Positions 46,348 through 56,933 of a stretch of DNA of 64,000 nt are shown in pieces (position 1 is the stretch's first letter; every line of letters begins with the position of its first letter). The notes below the pieces were generated by a model that was not told the DNA's origin, ran no database searches, and saw only the letters and a list, made by a program, of their open reading frames with translations. The translations under genes were made by a program, and so were the position numbers. The DNA lies in contig CM040126.1 in assembly GCA_022559845.1 (NCBI GenBank), positions 50,958,458 through 51,022,457 of the forward strand, read 5' to 3'. The stretch comes from Amorphophallus konjac (taxonomy: Eukaryota > Streptophyta > Magnoliopsida > Alismatales > Araceae).

Positions 46348-46445
46348 TCTCATTCTTTCTCTTTTTTCTTCATTCCAACCCCATTTGCACGTTGACTTTC
46401 TCTCTCTTCTCTCTTTCTCCAGAGCGCGGCGATGAGATCAGAGGG

Positions 46446-46721
46446 GTGAGTAGCAATTTTGGGGTCCAACCCCTTGCTTTTCCAGGCCCCGGGAGGCTCC
46501 TTGTAGGCTTGTCCTCGGAGCTACACCACTGGGTGTCCTGTTTGGCCCAGGCGTGACGCCCACGGCCTTTTTCAGGGATCGTCACTTAGTGGACGAGTTC
46601 CCGCTTCACCCTGGCAATCTCCCGAGCTGGGGAGACTCTGTCGAATTTTTGTCAGAAAAGACTTTATCTTCAACAGGCCTTCTGACTTTGCTTTCTTTCT
46701 TTGTGGTTATCTTTTGTGCAG
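46446..46721 (+). other. Predicted 5'-leader intron of the plant-mobile-domain ORF
   Basis: Donor AGGG/GTGAGT at 46,446 and acceptor TCTTTTGTGCAG at 46,721 after a T-rich tract. The ORF's ATG (ATCATGGCA) starts five bases after the acceptor. Predicted by eye only. Confidence 0.5.
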
Positions 46722-46726
46722 ATATC

Positions 46727-47624
46727 ATGGCATCTGGATCTTCTTCCTCCTCCCGTGCTATGGTGATGTGGAGGGATGTTTACTCTTTGGACAGGGGTCA
46801 TGGCAAGCTGGCCATAGTAGCAGAATCTTCCGATTCAGAGACCGAGACAGTGGATACAGACCGTCTGCTGATCATCGGAAGTGATTCCTTCAAATATGAA
46901 CGCCCTGACGGCTCCAGGGTGGATCATCCCAAGGACAAGCATCTGATGTCCTTTCTGAAGCGGTTCAACCTTCAGGGGAAGTGGGATATGTTCCTTGTTC
47001 GGAAAGCTGAGCTAGCACTGCTCGAGGGACAGGACAGTCTCAATGACTGCATTGTAAGGGGAAGACCCATTTATCTGCTAGGTGAACCCATGAAGTGGGG
47101 TGCCGTACTTGGGCTTCAGGAACTGTCTCCATAGGACGGGCTGCTGACTAGAGCCCCCGAATTCATTCCGGCCAGATGGAACGAGACTATAGGTCGTGTA
47201 GACCGAGAGAAGCCATCTTTTGGCTTATTCCTGGCTCCGCTCAAGTGGGGATATGGAGACGAGCCTTTCTTATTAGACTATCTGGCGGTCCGATTCAAGC
47301 ATCAGATTTCCGTTGGGTGGTTCGCTGATATGAAGGCCACAGACGCCCACGCTTTCAGGCCGGGAGCAGTCGAATTCACAGACTTTGTCTTGCCGCGGTA
47401 CGCACCAATCTTGATCAGAGCGGGTGTATATCATAGTGTATATGCATCAAGATACCGCTACCCCATCTCGAAGGCTCTTTGCTGCGGCATGATCGAGGTG
47501 TTTTGCCCAGAGTACAACACCTTCTATACTTCAGAAGGGGAGACGTCCATAGACCTTTGGAGTCTCTCGCAGCTAAGCGGCCTCCCGATAGACGGTGAAT
47601 CGTATGAGGAGGTCTGTTGGCCAG
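46727..47624 (+). pseudogene. Plant mobile domain (PMD)-like ORF of element J, nonsense-mutated and cut
   Basis: Plant mobile domains occur in plant MAIN/MAIL-type proteins and in transposon-borne copies; the biochemical role is unsettled. The frame starts at the ATG right after a predicted splice acceptor (MASGSSSSSRAMVMW), has an acidic stretch (ESSDSETETVDTD), and then a PMD-like C-terminal block (YRYPISKALCCGMIEVFCPE, LWSLSQLSGLPI). A single in-frame TAG at 47,132 breaks it; the frame is otherwise open to 47,624, where LTR K interrupts it. Relative to the minus-strand LTR and polypurine tract at 45,910 it is antisense, an arrangement known for extra ORFs of Tat elements. Alternatively it is a sense ORF upstream of gag in a plus-strand element. 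Confidence 0.7.
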
Positions 47625-50600
47625 TGTAATGCCCTGGATCCTTGGTAGGTCTTGCTGGATCTTCATTGGATCTTCTGGATTAGTTTCGGTGAGTTTCGGT
47701 TCGTTTTGGTGGCTTTCGAGTTGAGCTTTACGAGCCGTGTGGGTTTTTCTCTCGTACTAGTTACGGAACCCTACGGTGAGTTTGTTTTTCAGTTCCTCGA
47801 CTCGCGGATGCTACAACGACGATGTACTCTTCAAGCCGGTCGTTTTGACTATTTTTACGTATTTTTCGGAGATAGGGCCAGAAATTAGCTATTTCAGAAA
47901 TTAGGAAAATTCCTAATTTCTTTTCCTTTTTCTTTCCTTTTCCTCTCTCCTCCTTCTCATTCGCTGTCGTCGTCTCTCTCTCCCGTTTCCTCTCCTCTTA
48001 TGGCTTCTCGGCTCCGGCTGCAGACGGGGTACCTAGAGGCACGTGTTGGAGATGATGTGGAGCTGACTGGGTGCGCGATAGGGCGAGGATCGAGATGGTT
48101 TTGGCGCGATCCCGAACGGTGGATTCAAAGCCGGTGTTTGAGCTCGCGGCGTGGTTTTCGGCACGGTTTAGTCCCTTCGGGGCACGGTTTCTTCGGTGGA
48201 GGTAGGGTGATGGTTCCTCACTTCCTCCTGCTCGTTTTCCCTGCCCTTGCACTTCGTTTGGCGCGGAAACGGCCGAGTTTGGGCTTGTTTAGCCTAAACC
48301 ATGATTTTCAGGTTTTGTAGGGTTCGCCGGAGAACTGTAACCATTTATAGCTCGGTTAGTGTCTAACTGACCGTTGGGATGTTAGGATCCCATTCATGCT
48401 AGTTTCGTGTTGATCGGTGGTCATTCGAGGCCGGTAGGAGCCTGGGAACCTCGTTGACCCATTTAGGGTTGATTCGTTGGAATCGCCCCGATCTTGTGTT
48501 TTTGTGCTTGCATGTGGGCTTTTTAGCCTTCTTATGTTGTTTTTCATCGTTGAGGGTTGTTTCCCCTGCGCTTCGGCGTGAATGGGGCGTGGAACGGGCC
48601 GATTTGGCCAACCCTCCGTTTTCCAGCCGTAGTTGGTGTGGCGGTCGTTCCAGGGACCGTCACATGCCCTGACGGCCCCACGACTGACCGTTACAGCGTC
48701 TGGGTTGATTTGAGTTCTTCGGGGTTTTGAGAGTGTGACGGCCTAGGGGTGGCGCGTCACATCTCTCTGACGCGTCCCATGAGACCCGTTATGTCTATTA
48801 TGTCGTTTTATGCTTGGGTTAAGTCAGTTCTTCTGACGCGCTTGACCCCGTGCGTCAGGTGAGTGTAACGCGCCTGCCCCAGGCCGTTACGTTCTGTTTG
48901 ACCGAGTTTGACCGAGTGAGTCGGTTCGCCTAACGACCGTGCTCCCGTGCGTTAGGTGTGTGTAACGCGTCTGCCCCAGGCCGTTACATGCTGTTTTGGC
49001 TGAGTTGGGGTGGTTGTGTCGTTGTCTCTAACGGCCTCGTCCCCGTGCGTTAGGCGGTTGTAACGCGTCCGGTCGGGACCGTTACATGCCTCAGCCAGTT
49101 GTTGTTCTGGGTTTTGTTGGCCCTGACGCGCTTGTCCTAGCGCGTTAGGTGGCTGTAACGCGTTCGATCTAGCGCGTTACATGCCCCGAGTGTGTTTTGA
49201 GTTGAGGGTTGTTGGCCCTGACAGCCCTGGTCGGGCGCGTCAGGCTGGTGTAACGCGCCTGGTGCTGGCCGTTGCATGCCTTTGCGTTTCTAGAAGTTGG
49301 TTAGGGCGGTGTGCGTGACGGCTTCTCCCCCGACCGTCGCGTGGAGTGTAATGGCCTAGGCTTAGACCGTCAGGTGCATGTAGCGATCTAAGGGTGGCGC
49401 GTTACATGCCTTGTGCTCTGATTTCCATGATTTCAGTTTCTGCTTATCTTGGTTTGGCCTTATGGTCTGCCCGTTGTCCCGTAGATGTCTCCTGACGTCC
49501 TATGAGGGCTAAGACTACGTTGTAAGATGGCCAGGAGTCTTCTTACTTGTGGTAGGATTCTCTATCCTACTTTTGTGTGTGTTTTGGTCGGGTTCCGGTC
49601 AACTCGGGGTGACCCAGTGGTTGACGGGCGACCTTGCGTGTGGGTGTCTTGGCGGTTTTGTTCAGCCTGAGATACTGGTTCTGGATGCCTCGAGGTATCA
49701 TCTTACCTTGGTTTACGTGTCCAGGCATGTCTGAGGGTCTTCGGTGTTCCCTCAGGACTCCGTGAGTTATTTTCTGCGGAGTGTCGTTTCTTGTGGCTTA
49801 GGATTAGACCGATTGGTGGCTTGTTCCGCTGTCTGTGACGATCTTGCCTTTGAGTCGTTCGACTCGGGGATCGTTACGTTGTAGGTCTAGTTGCCTGGTC
49901 CTGAGTCGGTTGGCAGTGGTTGTACTGCCAATGGTGCTTCGTAGTACGTGTGATAGGGTTTCCTTAGACTGTCTGTACTCTAGCACTTGTGTTTTGGAGT
50001 CCGTGCCTTGTGAACCTCCACTAGTCGTAGCCTGTGACGTAGGCTTTTTAGTACGTCACCCACCGGGAGTGGTGGACGGGCAGTTTCCCGTTACACGGTT
50101 TTTAAGCTAGTTCCGTGGGCCCCGGCCAACGGTAGCGTCCTACCGAGGGGAATAGTAGCTAGAGGCCTGACCTAGGTAGTGGTCAGTGTGTGCACACGTG
50201 GTCAGGGACTGAGGACTTGCGTCGACGGGCGTGACCCTGACTAGTCACTCACAGCGTGGTACTGCGGTCTTGTGTCCGTGAGGTGCCGTTTTCCTTGGAA
50301 CGTCGTTGTTCCTTGGACCTGGTTCTTGGTGTGTCTAGTCTCCTCCGTGCTGCACACGGTCTGGTAGACGTGACACCTGTGGCGCAGTGTAAGATGTCAG
50401 TGGACGCATCTGGCTGTTCTTCTAGTGTGAGGGTACTCCTATCACTTGACCGGCGACTCTCGCATTTCTTGGAGCTGGTGTTCTCCTTTCTGTGTCGGCT
50501 AGTCTTGGCCTTGCCCAAGATTTGCTTCCCTAGCTATGTGGCCTGTTCTTGGCTGTGTCCAAGATGAGCCTGGGGTTGCGTACACGATGTTCCAATCGTG

Positions 50601-51395
50601 TAGGCCGTTGTGGTTGTTTCATCTATCCTTGCAGGTCTTCGTTTTGGACCTGGTGTCGGGTCGACAGATCGGTAACTTCTGACTTTGCTAGATCAGAGTC
50701 GTCCTTCTGTTGTTGCTTGGAGTAGTTTGGGGTGCCGAGAGTAGTTCGGCCGCCACTTGTCTGGCGCGGGTTCTTCCCCTTTCTTGCTTGTTCCCTACTC
50801 CTACTTCCCGTCTGCTTACTACTACCTGTAGCGTTGTTTTACAGCTTTGTAGTGTAGTTTCCTGCTTTGCTACACCTGCTGTTTTTGTTGTTGTTGTTCC
50901 GTGTTACTGCGTGTTTTCCAGTGAGGATCTGCATGACCCCTACTGAGCCAGTGACACGTGGCTCACCCCTGCTCTTTCAGGTGGGGTGGCGTTGTTAGTT
51001 CTGCTTCCGCGTGGTTCCTGGTGTGCGTGCTCGTTGCGTGCCGTTGCGGCCAGCTGGTACCTGCGTCGGGCTGCCCCCGACTTCTTGGTACATTTTTCCT
51101 TTCTGTCGACTGTACTGTGCTAGACTTGTTGTCTTTAGCTTTGGACTGACTCTGTGTTATAATTGTTAATTTGAACAGTTAATTAAAAAGTAATTTTATT
51201 TCTGCTGCTTTAGCAAACCTATCTAATGAAATTCAATTGCTTCTGTTATATCTCTGTGGCTTCAATGTACTCTACACGTGCCCTTTCCCTTCGGAGCTTT
51301 CCCGCTCTTGGGAGGCCTCGCGGGTTCCATGCGGTATCACGCGTATCCGGTAGTCCTACCGGGTATGCCGGGTATCCAGAATCCGGGTCGCTACA
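47625..51395 (+). mobile_element. 5' LTR of element K (3,771 bp)
   Basis: TGTAATGCCCTGG...GGGTCGCTACA with the primer site three bases on. Shared with LTRs A, B and H are CCACTAGTCGTAG (about 50,018) and the GGTGGAGGTAGGGTGA block (about 48,195). It is about 1.2 kb longer than LTRs A and B. It carries a hairpin array at 48,640-49,420. Confidence 0.92.
48640..49420 (+). repeat. Hairpin-repeat array in LTR K
   Basis: Repeated GTAACGCG, C-rich spacer, CGCGTTAC or GCCGTTAC units, for example 49,155-49,180 with perfect 8-bp arms, mixed with GTGACGG/CGTCAC and GGTC/GACC units. Units are less uniform than in A. Confidence 0.8.
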
Positions 51396-51398
51396 GAT

Positions 51399-51410
51399 TG
51401 GTATCAGAGC
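51399..51410 (+). promoter_or_regulatory. Primer binding site of element K (initiator Met tRNA)
   Basis: TGGTATCAGAGC three bases after the LTR end. Confidence 0.95.
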
Positions 51411-53056
51411 AGTGTTCTGAGATGTTTGGAGTTCTTTTCTGAGCTATCAGAGCATTGTCGTGTGAAGTACATGGTAATATGAGATATACAGTTTCCAGAG
51501 TCGTTAAAGTCCAGTACAGTCTTCAGCTGGCTTCGGTTGTTGCACTGATTTGTCGTGTTGTTTTCTCCATGTGTTGTTCAGGTTGCTGTTGACCTTTAGC
51601 CTTGGTTCGATGACCGTACACGTTCATACGTTGTCTTGGTCGTCCCGACTTGAGTCTGTTCAGCTCCTGATGTGCCTTGCTTCTGTTGAAGTGCCCGATT
51701 TGATTCCGTGGTTGAGAAGTTGCTCAGGCGAGCTAGGATTTTCCCTGCCCTGGCGAGCTTTTGTGGTTGAGCTTCATGCTTCTCGTCCCTTATGGTGGAA
51801 TCTTTTCGAGGTTTGCTTTGGAATTGCTGTCTTAGTGATGCCTTTGTCCTGTGTCTGCTTAAGTGTGGACAGCTTTGTTTTGAGCCTGATCTGCTCTCTG
51901 CTATACGGTTGCTTGGCTTTGGACTCCATGATGGTGTTAAGAGCTGTCGTGCACCGTGTTGTCGTGCCGTGTCCAGCGGCCGGTGTATCGTGAAGGCTCA
52001 TTTATCGTTCTCAGGACGTGAAGGTAAGCTGAGATTGATGCTTTCCTTATGCTTTGTGCTGAAGCTGGTACTCTTCTCTTGTTGCACTTGGGCTCTTGGT
52101 GATCGGTTGTTCGCGAGATCGGTATTCGTGGCGTGTTAATTGTGATCTTTGTTGATTGTGACTGTGCCTGGTGTGTGCTGAGATGCGACTACCGAGGTTA
52201 CTCTGGTGCCTACGTGCGTTGTTGAGTGCGTGGCTGAAGCGTGTGGGTTGGCTACCCACTGGTCGAGAGATTTGTTCTTTCTCGATGGGACTTCATCTTG
52301 GCTTCTTGTGCCTCGATGTCGTCTGTTGCCGTTCCGTTGTTAGTGGTTTTCTGGTGTTGGCATTGGCATTTGCGAGTATTGGGGAATTTGTCGGCATTCT
52401 TGCTGATTGAGTACCCTCTACTCTGCATTTCCTTCTTGGGTGTTGTGCTCTCGAGGCGTGTTGGTAGTCCTTGAGATGCGTTCCCCGAGATCGTGGTTAT
52501 TGTTTTGGCGCTGTTTCTCTATGATCTTGTGTCTCTATTTTGGACCAAGTCTTGTCGGTTAGCTTTGCTGTACTCTTCTTCCCTAGAGTTAGCTTGCGAC
52601 TCGATCAGATGTAATGTCTGAGTGAGGACTGACTTATTGGTGTTTGTGGTCCAGCTGTGGTGTTGTCGTTGGCGTCCTGTGTGCCAGGTGTTCCCTGTTG
52701 CCTTTGGCACTAGAGCCGATGATGTGGTCGAGCTGTCAGTTGAGAGGACTGTGTCTCCTTGTGTATGCTGCCGCTTGCCGTGCTGTCGTTGTGTTTCTCG
52801 GTTTGGGTTATCTATTGTTGTGGCAGTCGTGTCTCTTTCTTGGTGAGACGTAAGCGACATTGCCCTTGTTTCGGAGGTGTCAGACTTGTGTTCGCTTGTG
52901 TCGTGCTCGATCCAGAGCGTGTGCTCGTGATTATAGTCTGATGGTGTTCCTCTGAGCTATGTTTATCGAGATTTGTGTTGTTTCCGTGGTTGTACTGTTG
53001 GGTTGTTCTTCCCTGCTTCTCCTTTGTTAGTCCTTAATTTTGAAGGTGAAATTCTT
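51411..53056 (+). other. Non-coding interior of element K
   Basis: No Gag, protease, RT, RNase H or integrase motif in any frame. The open frames are short, Cys/Leu/Val-rich and resemble nothing known. GT-rich on the plus strand. Confidence 0.7.
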
Positions 53057-53067
53057 AAAGGAGGGGA
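53057..53067 (+). promoter_or_regulatory. Polypurine tract of element K
   Basis: AAAGGAGGGGA directly against the N-run. A TGTAATGCCC LTR start is expected in the gap. Confidence 0.65.
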
Positions 53068-53167
53068 NNNNNNNNNNNNNNNNNNNNNNNNNNNNNNNNN
53101 NNNNNNNNNNNNNNNNNNNNNNNNNNNNNNNNNNNNNNNNNNNNNNNNNNNNNNNNNNNNNNNNNNN
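53068..53167. other. Assembly gap (100 N)
   Basis: Exactly 100 N, a common convention for a gap of unknown size. Left of it is the end of K's interior; right of it is the middle of G's RT on the other strand, so at least K's 3' LTR and G's RNase H, integrase and 3' LTR may be missing here. Confidence 0.97.
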
Positions 53168-54437
53168 GATGCTCAATCCTTGTTCTTGATTTTATCACCA
53201 GATCATCCACGTACACCTCAATATAAATGTGGACCATATCATGAAAAAATACCATCATAGCCCTCTGATAGGTGGCTCCAGCAATCTTTAGCCCAAAAGG
53301 CATGACCACATAGCAGTATGTTCCCCACGGTGTAGTAAACGATGTTTTTTCTTGATCTTCCTCAGCCAAGCGAATCTGATTATAACCCGAAAAGCCATCC
53401 ATGAAGGAGAGAGTCTCAAATCCTGCCGTATTATCAATTAAAACATCAATATGAGGGAGGGGGAAGTCATCCTGAGGACACGCACGGTTGAGGTCCCGAA
53501 AGTCTATACAAATCTGAACCTTTCCATCTTTCTTCATAACTGGGACGATGTTAGCCACCCAGTTAGGATAGAGGACAACTCTAACAAATCTAGCCTTATG
53601 AATCTTGTCGACCTCTTCTTTCATTTTTAAAGCCATGTTAGGGTGGAAACGTCTCAACCGTTGTTTGACCGGGACAGACCCTGGCTTAAGTGTAAGCTGA
53701 TGTTCAACGAGTGCAGGGTCTAGTCCAGGCATATCTTCATAACTCCATGCAAACGTGTCCTTGTATTCTTGAAGTACCAAAATAAGCGCCTCCTCTTCGG
53801 AGGGCGGCAAGTTCTTTGAAATGAGGACAATCCTGGGGTCTTCTTCCGTACCCAGATTTATTTCTTTGGTAGGCTCTTCTATTGAGGCTGATGGTTCATC
53901 AAATCTCCTCATGTCACTAGCAAAGGCATCAGCCTCGTCCTCATATTCTTCGTAACTTTCATCCCCCTCTTCAATAGGGTCTTCATCATTCATAATCTCA
54001 TAGACACCCAAACCCTCATAAGAAGCACAAGTACCCTCATATTCTATCTCTGGCAGGATGATCGGATTCTCTAGAAATTCGGGAAGAGTTGAGCATGTCT
54101 GGCACCTTTTAGTCAATTCTAACAGGAATCTACGGGGAATCTGCTTACCCTTGGATTTCTTATGTGAAGCTACCCCATGAATTTTATTAGAAGAAGAAGA
54201 GGAGCAACTAGCTTGATCATTAGAAGAAGAAAAGGAAGGAGGTGCAAAAGTGGATACAGGAGGGGATACAGACGAAGACCCTTCGCCAGAAGGGTAGAAA
54301 AGATTTGTCAATGAATCCTGGAAGAGCGGCCCCTGGGTCGGGACACCCTCGGAAAGGAGATAAGAGGTCTCCTCAACGGAGATGGAGGATTGAAAAGTTG
54401 AAATATTGGCATTTTTTTTCTTCATTTTTTTCTTCAT
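53168..54437 (-). CDS. Reverse transcriptase region of element G, cut by the gap
   Basis: The open frame begins with a Ser/acidic-rich lead (residues 1-190) and then RT: EHQLTLKPGSVPVKQRLRR, VMKKDGKVQICIDFRDLN, the palm MDGFSGYNQIRLAEEDQEKT, FTTPWGTYCYVVMPFGL, and the catalytic YVDD in EVYVDDLVIKSRTR near residue 415, just before the N-run. Its wording is typical of the Tat lineage. There is no stop up to the gap, so it may be functional in part. It starts in a different frame from the preceding ORF, with 65 bp of overlap, so it needs either a frameshift or splicing. Confidence 0.9.
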
Positions 54438-55164
54438 TTTTATTTTCTTTTTCCAATAGAAAGCAATATGAAGGGAAAATAAAAGGAGGAGTGGAAATTG
54501 AAAGATTGGAGAAGGGTTGAATCAATAACGACCCACGCGGGGGTGTGATGGAGAGTCTGGAGAATTGCTCGAGGAGCAAGGGAGGAATTGGAGAAGAAAC
54601 TTTTAGTGAACTTGGAGAATAGATGACCATGATTGGGGGCGGTCTAGGCACACATGGAAACATTTGGGAATACAGGGAGACAAGAAGAGACAGATGCATG
54701 GAAGTGAGAGAGAAAAGGCCGGCCCACAGCCTGTCTGTCGTGAAACCTTCTTCATATGGCACATCAGGCTCCCCAGTGTATGTATAGTTGCTCAATAACT
54801 GCCTTTTATCTGTTATCACAGCAGATTTTTCAATCAGCTCAGGGATCAATGGCGACCATTCTGGATCAGTTGACATAAATAGACGGCTCAAAGCAATAGT
54901 GATATCATTCATATCAAACCATCTATACCAGTCACACTCAGGATCATCCATCTTCCTTCTTTTATCTGGCCTTAAAGACTCCAGGGCTTTGTATGTGGCT
55001 AATGGAGCAATATGACGTGCGAATTGTCTAGCATAAACGTCCTGGCAATCTAGCATAGAGGTGACTATTGTAGTCTGCTCATTGTTTTGAGTGCCACCTT
55101 TGACAAAATGTGTTTGCAGTGTCCATGTAAGTGGCTGGCGATCTGTCTTCAGAGTAGACGTCAT
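54373..55164 (-). CDS. Extra ORF between G-patch and RT in element G
   Basis: I do not recognise this. It is in the same frame as the G-patch ORF, separated only by a TAA at about 55,182. The first 150 residues look like folded protein (DPECDWYRWFDMNDITIALS, WSPLIPELIEKSAVITDKR); the last 100 are Ser/Pro-rich and look like translated non-coding DNA ending in Lys/Asn/Glu runs. In Ogre, a Tat element, an intron lies between protease and RT. Here the low-complexity tail and the frame change to RT would fit an intron somewhere in 54,437-54,750, but I find no convincing donor site. Confidence 0.45.
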   Translation of the reverse strand: MTSTLKTDRQPLTWTLQTHFVKGGTQNNEQTTIVTSMLDCQDVYARQFARHIAPLATYKALESLRPDKRRKMDDPECDWYRWFDMNDITIALSRLFMSTDPEWSPLIPELIEKSAVITDKRQLLSNYTYTGEPDVPYEEGFTTDRLWAGLFSLTSMHLSLLVSLYSQMFPCVPRPPPIMVIYSPSSLKVSSPIPPLLLEQFSRLSITPPRGSLLIQPFSNLSISTPPFIFPSYCFLLEKENKNEEKNEEKKCQYFNFSILHLR

Positions 55165-55179
55165 AACTGCCCATGGTTC

Positions 55180-55548
55180 TTATTCATTCTTGCTTGGCCC
55201 TTTATAGCCTAGGCCACCCCGTGCAATTAATTTTTGTGGCTTGACAGGCTTAGTTCTGCCTTGGAAATTAACACCCAGGCCTTTACCAGCTTGGTACCCC
55301 ATTTTCATCAAAATATTCCAGCCAGGGGTATTTATTATGCTCTTCTTCTTCTTCCCCTTGGAAGTCAGAGGTGTCATAGCAATCGTTGTGACTGTCTCTG
55401 AGGGCGTCGTCCGTGGGTTAATGACATCTAACACTGATAACAACGGTTTGTTGGAAGGCCAAATAGACGGAACTGATGTTGCTAAGTGTATGTCTTCATC
55501 TGGCAAAATCGGCATGCTAGTGACTTTGATAATACGGCCTTGAGGCAT
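55180..55548 (-). CDS. G-patch domain segment of element G Pol
   Basis: G-patch domains bind RNA or helicases and occur after the protease in several retroelements. The motif is clear near residues 80-115: ILMKMGYQAGKGLGVNFQGR and GGLGYKG. It overlaps the protease frame by 67 bp in another frame, so a one-base indel or programmed frameshift near 55,515 separates them. It ends at a TAA after which the same frame stays open. Confidence 0.8.
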   Translation of the reverse strand: MPQGRIIKVTSMPILPDEDIHLATSVPSIWPSNKPLLSVLDVINPRTTPSETVTTIAMTPLTSKGKKKKSIINTPGWNILMKMGYQAGKGLGVNFQGRTKPVKPQKLIARGGLGYKGPSKNE

Positions 55549-56549
55549 TGATGATTTGTAGAAGGCACTGCATCCAGCTGTTGAATATAGGGGCGACCCA
55601 GGATGCCATTGAATGTTGGATCCATGTCCAAGATGTGGAAATCTACTGTGATTGTAGCTGGACCCAAACTGACTTTTAATGTTATCATACCCAAGGGAGG
55701 CTTCTTGGTGTTATCATATGCTGTGACTGTTATAGTGGATGGCCGAACCTGACTTTCCGGAATGCCGCACATCCTTAAAGTGCTAGGCGGTAATACATTG
55801 ATGGATGCCCCAGTGTCCACCAAACATTGTTTTACTGCCACCTTGTTAATGTCCACTGTGATACACAGAGCATATTTCCGAGCTGGTTGAGGTGCTAGTT
55901 CATGTTCATGAAAAATAATTGCTGGCTGACAGCTAGCAGGCGTTAGGACCGTGGTTATATGCTCGGCAGGAATGTCTTCATTAACCATGACCTTCTGCAG
56001 ATATTCTTTTAAGGCCAATTGATGGGTTGTTGACCTTTTGATCAGCTCTAAAATAGAAAATCTTGCTGGATTCCTGTCCAGATGCTTTAATAAATCGTAT
56101 TGAGTGCCCGGGATAGACTCCTGCTCTTGTTCTTGCTCATTGGGCCCCTGTGTGGGCTCCTGCTCCCTCTGAGGAAAAACACGGTGGAATATCCGTCCAC
56201 TGCGGAGTACCATAGTTTGATTCGGCGATGCCTCTGTCGGGGCAAGGGTGGAGGGATGTTTAGAGGATGAATAAGGGACATTAGTGTTGGCAAGTGGTGG
56301 AGAAGTGTTCAAAGAAGGAGCCCCCGTAGGGGGTGTTGGGGAAGGGTTCAAAAAAGAAGCCCCCGTAGGAGGCGTGGGAGTAGAAAGGGGTGCCCGAGTG
56401 TGGGTGGAGATAGTTGGTTGAATAAGGAGAGACCTGGGTATAAATGGTGGGTGAACTGATGGTGGAGGGGTCCTTGCCGATGGAGGAGTAATGGTGGTGG
56501 ATGTAACAGGTGTTGATGATGGGTGAATGAGGAGTGGCCTAGATGGCAA
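55482..56549 (-). CDS. Aspartic protease region of element G
   Basis: The N-terminal 180 residues are Pro/Ser/Thr-rich (TPPTGA-type repeats), then VLRSGRIFHRVFPQREQE, a helical stretch, and the retropepsin core: CLVDTGASINVLPPSTLR with the catalytic DTG, and FNGILGRPYIQQLDAVPS. The active site looks intact. It is in the same frame as gag and the linker (56,550-56,933), divided from gag by TAG at 56,934-56,936 and TAA at 56,580-56,582, so one polyprotein frame with two stops is likely. Confidence 0.87.
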   Translation of the reverse strand: MPSRPLLIHPSSTPVTSTTITPPSARTPPPSVHPPFIPRSLLIQPTISTHTRAPLSTPTPPTGASFLNPSPTPPTGAPSLNTSPPLANTNVPYSSSKHPSTLAPTEASPNQTMVLRSGRIFHRVFPQREQEPTQGPNEQEQEQESIPGTQYDLLKHLDRNPARFSILELIKRSTTHQLALKEYLQKVMVNEDIPAEHITTVLTPASCQPAIIFHEHELAPQPARKYALCITVDINKVAVKQCLVDTGASINVLPPSTLRMCGIPESQVRPSTITVTAYDNTKKPPLGMITLKVSLGPATITVDFHILDMDPTFNGILGRPYIQQLDAVPSTNHQCLKAVLSKSLACRFCQMKTYT

Positions 56550-56933
56550 GGGCGAAGGGTTGGTGATGGGTGGTGGAGTTTACTGCGTGGTAGGCTGCGG
56601 AGGTGGAGAATGGGTAAGGAGAGACCGGGTTGGCAAGGATGGGGAATTAATTGGAGTAGATGGGGTTTGGTTAACAGGGCGCAGAGGGGTGCGGATTAGC
56701 TGGGGAGTGTGAAGTGTGCGTAAGAGGCGCGGAGGTTGGTTTGGATTGTGGTTTAGTGCCCCAACAGAGGCGTTTTCTTCGTGCCATCCTTGCCCCCTCT
56801 CCAACTCATGGAGGGTTGTGACAGGGTTCACATGCTGGTTTAGCGGGTGCTCCGGCAGTGGATTGTGGACAATCCCCATATCTTGCTGTGGTGCTGGAGC
56901 TTGTTGTTGTACTTGTGGAGCTGGTTGCTGCGG
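56550..56933 (-). other. Gag-protease linker of element G, same frame, stop-flanked
   Basis: Open in the gag frame between TAG (56,934) and TAA (56,580). The translation is Pro/Asn/His-rich (NPNQPPRLLRTLHTPQLIRT), continuous in style with the protease N-terminus. In Tat elements a stop commonly separates gag from pol and would be bypassed at low rate; the second stop here is more likely damage. Confidence 0.6.

Larger units (their letters stand above)
47625..53067 (+). mobile_element. Element K: large non-coding LTR element (LARD-like)
   Basis: A 3,771-bp 5' LTR, an initiator-Met primer site, 1.65 kb of non-coding interior, a polypurine tract, then the assembly gap where the 3' LTR should be. 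The LTR family is that of A, B and H, which would be the source of trans-acting proteins. Confidence 0.82.

Noticed and set aside
48000..48320. 106-aa ORF in LTR K
   Set aside because: The equivalent part of LTR H does not keep the frame.
51550..52846. Cys/Leu/Val-rich ORFs in the interior of K
   Set aside because: No Gag or Pol motif and no start or codon evidence; GT-rich composition explains the open frames.
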